The position numbers and the translations under genes were made by a program. A stretch of DNA of 64,000 nucleotides from Antrodiella citrinella (Eukaryota; Basidiomycota; Agaricomycetes; Polyporales; Steccherinaceae), in NCBI GenBank assembly GCA_004802725.1, contig SGPM01000002.1, positions 3,873 through 67,872 on the forward strand, in the 5' to 3' direction. The notes under the pieces are model-generated. The model did not search any database, was not told the origin of the DNA, and was given only the letters and a program-made list of their open reading frames with translations. Of this stretch, positions 56,677-64,000 are shown piece by piece (the stretch's first letter is position 1; every line of letters starts with the position of its first letter).

Positions 56677-59573
56677 TCAGAAGAACGACCCTCCACCCGT
56701 CTCGTCCGGAGCAGCAGGAGACTGGTGATGATGCAACGCGCCAGGCGACCCCTCGTTGACAGAATAACCGCCGACTGTATCTGAGAAGTATTGCGAAGGT
56801 TGGTACCTGACTGGAGGCGTAGGCGTATGGTTACTGTCAGACGAGGACTGCGCATGATCGGTGGAGGTCGAACCTGAGGCTTCCTCGTAGTAATCGTACG
56901 AAGACGCCGGCATGTAGTAAGCAGGCTGTTGTTCGGGAGGCCGAGTAAAAGACAGAGAGTGCGATGATGGGGACCCTAAAGGGCCAGAGAGGAGGCTGGA
57001 GGAGGCAAGATTGCTGCTACTCATGAGGGGCGTACCTAGTTGCGGGAGAGGTTGAGAGACGTTTCTGTATCTCGGAGAGTGGTGTTGTTGTGGCACGATG
57101 AGCGGAGAGCCCAGATGAGAGGATAAGGCGCCATGAGTAGCAGCGGGGAGTGTTCTAGAGTCGCTGGACATAGAAGGCCATCTTCCATCCTCAGAGTAAG
57201 CTGTAGTGGGCGCAGACTGCGATAGACCGGCCGCGTCATGAGGAGGAATCAGCGCCAGCGGAGGAACGCTCAATGTACGAGGAGGGTGCCGTCGCACATC
57301 AGAGTAATTGTTGTTGGTTACAAGATCGAGGCCGATGGAAGAATGGTCCGGCGGATTGGGCGACTCGTTCCGTACACGAGATTCCCAAACCATCCTGAGG
57401 GTGTTCATGCGTTCGTCGCTCTTGGAGAATATCCATCGCATCTGACTGAGTGCTTGCAGACATACGTCTACGTCCTCTTTAGAGCCAGAGTCGTTCGCCA
57501 AAACGAAGGCGGCGAAAAAGCAGCCGTCCCTGACTTGACACGCGTCATAGCGGAAGAAATCTGTCGGGAGATTCTGTTGGATGATCAGCACGACGCTCCG
57601 AACAACGGTATCGCAACGAAGCTTCGCGTTTTCATAGAGTCGCACGAGGTCAATAGACCGCCTGTCGATTCCGGATTCAGCGCCCTGTGTCGTGTGAGGT
57701 GTGATCCGCTGCTTTATGTTCTCGCGTATGACGTTATCTGAAGAATGGGCAAGTCAGTTTGGAACCTTCTGTCCGGATGGAGCACACCGCTTGCTCACAG
57801 CACTCGAATATGTATATCTGAGGCAAAAATAATATCAACACACAACTCTAGAAAAAAGAAGGTTAATCACTAACCTGCCAACCATGTACAAAGCGGTTGA
57901 TCTCCTCGGTTTCCAGGTATTCAAATTCAATGGACCAGTGGCTAAGATCATCTAACTCTTTCCAACACCGATCAAGGGTATCCCAGGCATTCGTGATCGC
58001 TGCAGTGTTGACGGTATCCATTCGACGCGCCTTTGAGCCAGTCAAGCACGCGTGAATTTGCCTGCAGACGGAGGAAATCTGGAGCGGGATGGAGAACAGT
58101 CTCCGGACCGACGCATACGCTGCAAACATCTTCGAGCCGTTGTTTCTCGTCGGAAGTGTACTGTCAAATACAGCAAGGTCGTCGTCGTCCCTGAAGATGG
58201 AGCAAATCAGCAAATGCATACAATGTTGAATGTGCCGATCCTTACAAGAGAAGGCGACCGCCACGAAGCCCGTTCGTGACACCATCTAGCATGTGTCCGT
58301 ACCAAAAGATCCGCGCCCGAATGATCGCATCGAGATACTCGTCTTGACCAGAGTTGGAAGGTCCCGTCGGGACGACGGCGCAAAGCGCGTGAATTTGACT
58401 TAGAGTTGCCTCATGCATGACCTGGAAGAAGATGTTGGAAAATGAAAATCAACGAGAGCGCTCGAGTGGGACTTGCCAGTCTTTCGATGGGTGATTGGAC
58501 CTCTGCATTGATATCAGTAAAGATAGGGCTGTCAGAAGGAAGGCAACTTGCCTTGTGTCAATGGCAGAAGAAGTAAGAGAAGCTTGACACCGTCCCAAGT
58601 GGGTTTGCGTATGATACCATGCAAGTCGACCAAATAGAGCATCTCCTGGAGCATCTCGTTGACGAGTTCAGCGCGTTGCTGAAACTCGTGCGGATCTTCC
58701 TCTTGAATGACTTGTCCGTATTCGTCGACACCAAAGGTGGCAGCCCACACGACAAGTGCCATGGCTATGAGTTGACCTGGGATCGGAAGACAGTCGGGAT
58801 TGCCGTCGAGATGGGCCAAGTACCTCTCACGATACTCCATGGGCTCGAGGATAGGCTCTGTGGCAACAGAGGTAGGGGATCGGGTGATGAGCGATCGTTG
58901 AATGTGATCAGGGACGCGGCGTGGGAGGGGACGTACTTTGGACATGGAACCTGCGGAAGAAGGGCGAGTCGAAGAATTCTTTCCTGAGCTTTGGGATGAC
59001 GGCTGGGGGCGGCGGAGCGTGGTGGACAGAGGCGTCTTCTGGATTAATCTTGCCATATACGGCCCTTCGAAGGCAGAGAAGACAGGTAAGCACATGCGAG
59101 AGACGACGTCGGGAAACACTTACTCGACCTGCTGCAGCCGTCGCCCACGTCGGAGAAGCTTCACGGCCTTCACATCCGCGAACTCGTCGCTGTGTGTGTC
59201 GGTGTCGGCATTCGGGGTACTCGGGGAAGGGGTCAAGGAGTACGCACATGCAATTGAGGCCTCGCTCCCGGCAGTTGGAGCAGGCCGGGTGGCCATTGGT
59301 AGTCAGAGGCAGGTCCTTGAGGTCGCATCGCACTCTGGTACGCGTCGGCGGTGAGCAGGAGAGAAAAAGGACGGGGGGACTGACCGACGCATCCTGCAAG
59401 CGCCACACGCGCTGAACTGTTCTCTCTTCTTGGACTGGTGATCGAGGGGGACGCGTCGGCGCCTGCATCAGAGGATGGGTGGGGTCTCGACTCACCTTGC
59501 CATGGCGCTGATGGGCATACGGGGATGCTGGACGGGAATCAGAGGCAGATGGAGGGGACCTCCTGAGGGACAT
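56677..59573 (-). CDS. Zn2Cys6 transcription factor (fungal-specific)
   Basis: DNA-binding regulator. Start MSLRRSPPSASDSRPASP. Splicing gives a full Zn2Cys6 cluster: Cys36 and Cys39 (ACGACRMRR), Cys46 (VRCDLKDL), Cys61 and Cys64 (HPACSNC), Cys71 (GLNC), spacing C-x2-C-x6-C-x14-C-x2-C-x6-C. A short linker follows (DEFADVKAVKLLRRGRRL, then QQVEAVYGK), then the fungal transcription-factor middle homology region (FGVDEYGQVIQEEDPHEF, ELVNEMLQEMLYLVDLHGI, RIFWYGHMLDGVTNGLRGG, SMIHVSGW-type helices), then a Ser/Pro/His-rich tail ending GGGSFF. In the naive reading frame the first two Cys seem lost; using the later splice acceptor restores them. At least eight introns. Target genes are unknown. Confidence 0.85.
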
Positions 59574-60505
59574 GGGGGAGAGGAGGCTGGACGGGAGGCG
59601 CAAAGGAGAAGGGTGATGGGGAGTGGATCGAGCAGCGGTTTTATACAGCGAGGGGGAAGTCCGAAGGGGATGCGATGCGCAGAAGGAATGCCGAATCCAA
59701 CGGTCGGACACATCTCGTTGAAAGCCCTCTCGGAAAAGAAAAGAAAATAAGAGCAGCTGCTTTTTGATAGCGCTTCTGGGTGTCACCCTCCATGCACCCT
59801 GCCATCGAGGCATCAGCATACATGTACTCTGTACATGGCCACAGTCAGTCTCCGCGTGCTATCAGCGGGGAACGCGTTGTCCACGACGACGAACTGCCTC
59901 GACACCGGCCCCGACGACGACGACCTCCCCCGCGTCGGGCTGCGCAGTGACGGGGACACTAAACAATTGACAGGACAGCGACGGTCGATTGCCCAATCCG
60001 CCGGCAGTGACTTCCCAGACAGACGCCCCCGCACCGCCGCACAGAACATCACGCTACCGTGCGCTTACGCAGGCTGTACCACAAACCACCCATAACCTGC
60101 TCCGTCCCGTCAATCCTCGGGACATCTTCCATGCGGCTCTTTGTGCGTATCTCGACACCCTCTCGCAACATTCATGTGCATCTACACCGCCAGCCAAGAC
60201 GCGCCCATCTAGTATCATGATCTTTCATTGAAAAATATCAAACCAAATGGCGCGTACATACAGCAGGCAGACACACGTCCGTCCACACCCTACCCCACCA
60301 TTCCACCAATGATTGCACTGCCCGCCTCGCCCGTAGACATGCACCGAGCGGTGTCCATGATTGTCTCCCCCACGCGGACGTCCTCCACACTCATCGTGGC
60401 AGCCTGACGCCGAGATCTTGCGCACTCGCAGTGCTGGGGCGACATGTGAGCATCCTGCGTTGGCTTTTCCTCCACTTCACGTAAACGCAAGCAGGGAGTT
60501 TAACC
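59574..60505. other. Long upstream region of the transcription factor
   Basis: 932 bp between the transcription factor's start and the end of NOP16. A long leader is usual for regulatory genes. Short open frames within it are not convincing, and no structure is clear. Confidence 0.4.
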
Positions 60506-61463
60506 CTAGTGGGACTCCAGTATCTTCTCGAAGCCCCCCGCTTTTTTGATTGCCCGGCCCAGGACACTCGCAGTTCGCTGATCCGGGTTGAGCTTTCGGT
60601 CGCGCGCCATCGCTTCGACGTCTTCATTGTATTTGACGATCAGCTTTCGTAGCAGGCTGGTTTCGCCGTTCGACGTGTGCCGCGGTACCTTAGACTCTGC
60701 TTGCGAAATTGCCTCCAAATCTATGGGAACCCCACGATCGTCCGCGCAGAGAGTTCACAACAAGTTCAGAGAACATCAATTTCCCAGTCACGGAAACATG
60801 CAACGTAGGAGGATACTCACTCTGTACCACGTGGCTCTCTTTCTTTTGAGTCAACACAGACTGACTGCCGAGGGACACCCACGGCGCCAGTCGTTCCTCC
60901 TTCGAAACATCTACGTCTTCTGGGAAGCCCGCTGACCCTGCGGGTGCTTGTTCGTCGGCAGAGTCCTCCTCACCCATTTCGACGTCTACGATGTTGCCGT
61001 CTGCGTCGCGAACAATTCGGCCATACCCTTTTGGTATGATGCTCCCAGCTTCTGAATCTTTTTGTGCCCGGGGTGCTTCTGGCACGGCCGGTGGCTGCAT
61101 CGAATGCTCTTCACGGTATTCGATCCCGCCGGAAGCCATTGGGTTCAACGTCGACAGAAGTCCCAACGCCTCGTAGCTGTGAATACACCACGAACATAAG
61201 TCACTGATGCATGCACGTACGAATGAATGAACGGGAAACGTACTTTTGGCGTACAGTTTTGTGATTATTCCATGCCTCTTGGAGTACCTTTGGCCCGCAA
61301 ACGGCTATCGTACCAAAAGGACGGGTTCAGGACCAGTGTATCATTTGTACATAGGTAGATACTAACGTGGCTGCTTCTTCAAGTTCTTCTTAGCATTGTT
61401 CGAATGCCGTACCACTTTGTGTGAGTGGGAGCGTGCCTTCCTCCTTTGTCGGGGATTTGCCAT
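60506..61463 (-). CDS. NOP16: Ribosome biogenesis protein NOP16
   Basis: Nucleolar factor in 60S subunit assembly. Start MANPRQRRKARSHSHKVV is the family N-terminus, followed by RHSNNAKKNLKKQP, then after introns GPKVLQEAWNNHKTVRQ and ALGLLSTLNPMASGG. The middle is acidic and poorly conserved (VDVEMGEEDSADEQ). The end has the conserved SLLRKLIVKYNEDVEAMARD and LNPDQRTASVLGRAIKKAGG. Four exons or so, about 240 residues, as expected. Divergent from QCR10 by 301 bp. Confidence 0.95.
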
Positions 61464-61764
61464 CGAAGATCAGGGTAGAGAGGGGTAAAGAAAATATAGC
61501 GTCGACTTAAGATCAAGATACGAGTGGCGACCGAGGGGATGAAAGCTTCAGAACTAACAGACCCGCACAGACTCGGAGATGGAAGGAAAGGCAAATTATA
61601 TTCATTAGACGCCCTCCCTCACAAAACCTTCAATCGATCTCGTTACGCTGATTTGTCATAGCGTACATGACCGACGCGCGCCAAAACCTACCCAAAAACA
61701 ACGACCATCATCTCCTCCGACACCTCCCGGCGCGAACGCGTTTTGCTATAGCCTCACATCCACC
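61464..61764. promoter_or_regulatory. Divergent promoter, NOP16 / QCR10
   Basis: 301 bp serve both genes. An ACGCGT is at 61736-61741, only 24 bp before the QCR10 start, so this box is probably in its leader. Its presence beside two non-repair genes shows the motif is not limited to repair genes. Confidence 0.4.
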
Positions 61765-62170
61765 ATGTCTTCTCGTGTACACTTCCAAGCTGTTCCTCCG
61801 TACAGGGCAGCGACCAACGTGAGTTTGACGGTCGGACTCGCTTTTGGGTGGGGACGGTGCTGACGCGCCAGGTCTACTAGTTCGTATCCAAGTGGGGTTT
61901 GAGTCTGGGTTTGTGGGGTGCTGGTGCTGGAATTACGGCTCTCTACGTATGTCGCCTTTGATGACGATTGCAAGCGTGTACGCTGAATGTCGTTACTATA
62001 GCTGCTGTCCGTAACACCTCTGGTGAAGCGCGAGTTCTTGACCAAGGTTCCGCTGGTACGTTGCGAACATTCTAACGCGCCTGGTACTCTGTTCATTTTG
62101 ACTTACTGGGTTTCTTTAGCTTGGATCATATTACGAGGACAAGATCCCAGCGTCAGATAAGCCGTTCTAG
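61765..62170 (+). CDS. QCR10: Cytochrome bc1 complex subunit 10
   Basis: Small inner-membrane subunit of complex III. Four exons give 74 residues: MSSRVHFQAVPPYRAATN, then FVSKWGLSLGLWGAGAGITA (TM helix), then LLSVTPLVKREFLTKVPL and LGSYYEDKIPASDKPF. The ending (PLLG-YYEDK-P-SDKPF) matches QCR10/UQCR11 proteins, where K-x-P-x2-D-K-P is conserved. The total length agrees with yeast QCR10 (77 residues). The second exon starts right after TAG at about 61877. Confidence 0.88.
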
Positions 62171-62386
62171 AGTTCTGGGGGCTTTCTGTCACCATATTGC
62201 ATACCTCGATTACACAATAGATTTGGTTCTGCCTTGACCCCAGAAACTCTCCAATTGCAAGTGCGGGCACTCCAAACATCACATGTGGATCCATCGCGTC
62301 CTATATCCAAACTACATTGTGCACTGGTCTATAATGACAGGAAGATAGTAAGATATTTCAAGGGGGGAGATGTGCTCCGAATTCCG
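62171..62386. other. Convergent 3' region
   Basis: 216 bp between QCR10 and the end of the HAD gene. It is only 3' UTR, as far as can be seen. Confidence 0.3.
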
Positions 62387-63857
62387 TCAGAGTTTCGAAG
62401 TGAACTCGGAAGGCTCGAAACCAGTCGTGAGATCAATCCCCAGCTTCTTCTCTAGCTGTGATATCGCTTGCAGAGAGCCACCAATTTGGACCTCTGCATA
62501 AATTACGTCGTGAGGCTACAGGTTCTGGACTTCGATAAATATTCGCGAGGTAACTTACGGATAGTTTCCATGCCAAGCTGCTGGGCCGCTTTCAAGTTTC
62601 TGTTTAAGGCATAGGTGGAGATGAGTTACGGCGATCATAGGGTTCAGTGAACTACGGATGAAAGAGAGAGCGGGCGTACAGTCCGAGATCGTCGAGGAAC
62701 ACCGCTTGCTGAGGTGAGATACCGTTCCTCTTGCATGCCATAAGGTAGAACTCCGGTTCCGGTTTCCTACATAGCAGACCACCACAACGGACCCGATCGT
62801 CAGAGCCTCATGCTTGCTACCCTCTATCTAGAGAAAACATCACACACCGCATTCCGAACGCGCTCGAGTCTATGAAATCGTCGAACATTGCACGCAACTT
62901 AGGCGGTGTAGCGCCTTCCTCCCATCCCAAAAATTTCAGCTCGTCTTGTGCGTTAAAGGACGGGTAGGGCGGTGTGTCTCCAATGATCGTCTCGTCCGTT
63001 TTCGAGAAGTTGTTCGTTAGGGCGATGACTCGCCATCTTCCAGCGGCTACAACAGACGGTGGAGGATGTGCAAGGATGATGAATGATATGGACGACGCGC
63101 TGCCAACATCAAAGAAAAAATCAGGGACTCACCACGAATTCTGCGGATAGCCTCGACAATCCGTTCATCGTATGTTCCACCCTGTTGCATCATACAGCCA
63201 AATAGCTGCCACATATGTCCGTCAGCACGCAGATTAATTGTGCGCTCAGGTCCGCCGCACCTCCCTGCCGTCAATGTTCAACTCCGTTGGTAATTCTGGG
63301 CATTCTACGAAAGACCTGACGGTCAACGTCTTTGGGCTTCTGGAAGCCGCTGAAGGACAAGCAGACCTGTGCGTTTCCGACGGCAGTACTCTGCGTACCA
63401 CACGTTCCCCAGTTTGGTATCGGATACCTCCCGTCCGAAGGCCTCGTAGAAGGGAAACAAAGAGATTTCGCCTCTTTCGAACTGCTGCCATGCTCCGTTA
63501 GACCCTCGTCGGGTTCTAATGCACAGGTATGAGTTTAACATTCAAGAGCCTGGCTGTGCACCTTGCTTTTCCGCAGTCACCCAAATTAAAGGGCATGCAC
63601 AACGCAACGTGAATTGAATGGGTTAACTGACATGGAGATGTTAATGTAGTTGGGTGGGATGCCGTGCTCCCTCTCGTAAGCTGCGATAGCAATGAGAGGG
63701 CTGCGCAGCACAACTCCGCCGATCTAATATGCGCAAAGGGGGGTTGTAAAGTGGTGGAATAGTCAGCGCGGTGTAAGTAGTGCTCGATTCCATTTCGTCA
63801 GGAGCATTAAAGACAACTTACGTCAAAAATCACAGCTCTAAGGTGCGGCGAAGCCAT
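62387..63857 (-). CDS. HAD-superfamily hydrolase (haloacid dehalogenase-like)
   Basis: Phosphatase- or dehalogenase-fold protein. Start MASPHLRAVIFDIGGVVL holds motif I, with Asp as nucleophile. Gly rather than Asp at the second site gives FDIGGVV, as in the ACAD10/YihX-like group. Then SPLIAIAAYEREHGIPPNY, GAWQQFERGEISLFPFYEAF, and motif IV QQAVFLDDLGLNLKAAQQLG, followed by GMETI and PHDVIYAEVQ. The protein ends FEPSEFTSKL. Several introns, first exon 63822-63857. Substrate unknown. Only 143 bp of its upstream region lie in the window. Confidence 0.85.
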
Positions 63858-64000
63858 CGAGAGATACGCAGGTCCGACGACGCGAGAGCACCAGTGGCAC
63901 AGGTTCCGTAGTTCCAACCGACCTGGGAGGAAAAGACAAGGTAGTGCTAGTGAAGTAGCTGTACTCGAACTTGGACCTACGTGAAGGAATTGATCGGCCG

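Overview
The window is nuclear DNA from a filamentous basidiomycete, most likely an agaricomycete. The evidence is about 50% GC, dense genes on both strands, many short GT-AG introns (about 45-75 nt, often several per gene), short intergenic gaps, and proteins of agaricomycete type (a DUF7918-like protein, a Cys-rich single-pass receptor-like protein, a basidiomycete-style ABCA transporter). Apart from one pseudogene it reads as ordinary core genome: about 23 intact genes, no rRNA, no CRISPR, no virus and no biosynthetic cluster. All gene models were spliced by eye, so gene ends and domain calls are firmer than individual splice sites.

Layout. 1-5.5 kb: a broken ABCA-type ABC transporter on the + strand, followed by a 405-bp foldback element (MITE-like). 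6.2-7.4 kb: ribosomal protein RPL7, whose one long intron appears to carry a box C/D snoRNA. 7.8-16.4 kb: an unknown leucine-rich protein, a LisH-CTLH-CRA protein, mitochondrial dihydroorotate dehydrogenase, a vacuolar PQ-loop transporter and the U5 snRNP protein LIN1. 16.6-26.0 kb: RAD54, a chromodomain protein back to back with ESCRT-III CHMP7, and a single-pass membrane protein. 26.4-34.3 kb: a Crb2/53BP1-type checkpoint protein, the DUF7918-like protein and the secreted-type membrane protein. 35.6-46.3 kb: an aldo-keto reductase, tRNA pseudouridine synthase PUS4, a DapA-family aldolase, the large proton-pumping transhydrogenase NNT and an AP endonuclease. 47.2-64 kb: a nucleotide-sugar transporter, SAM37, OTU1, a membrane-anchored aspartic protease, a small zinc-ribbon protein, a Zn2Cys6 transcription factor, NOP16, QCR10 and a HAD hydrolase.

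Genes with related work lie near each other but form no operon. Three DNA-repair or checkpoint genes (RAD54, the Crb2-like gene, the AP endonuclease) each have the MluI cell-cycle box ACGCGT in a short promoter. Mitochondrial genes (DHODH, NNT, SAM37, QCR10 and perhaps one form of the AP endonuclease) recur along the window. The observations most worth following up are the candidate snoRNA in the RPL7 intron, the decay of the ABCA gene beside the foldback element, the ACGCGT boxes, the inverted repeat in the aldo-keto reductase promoter, and the two possible start codons of the AP endonuclease.
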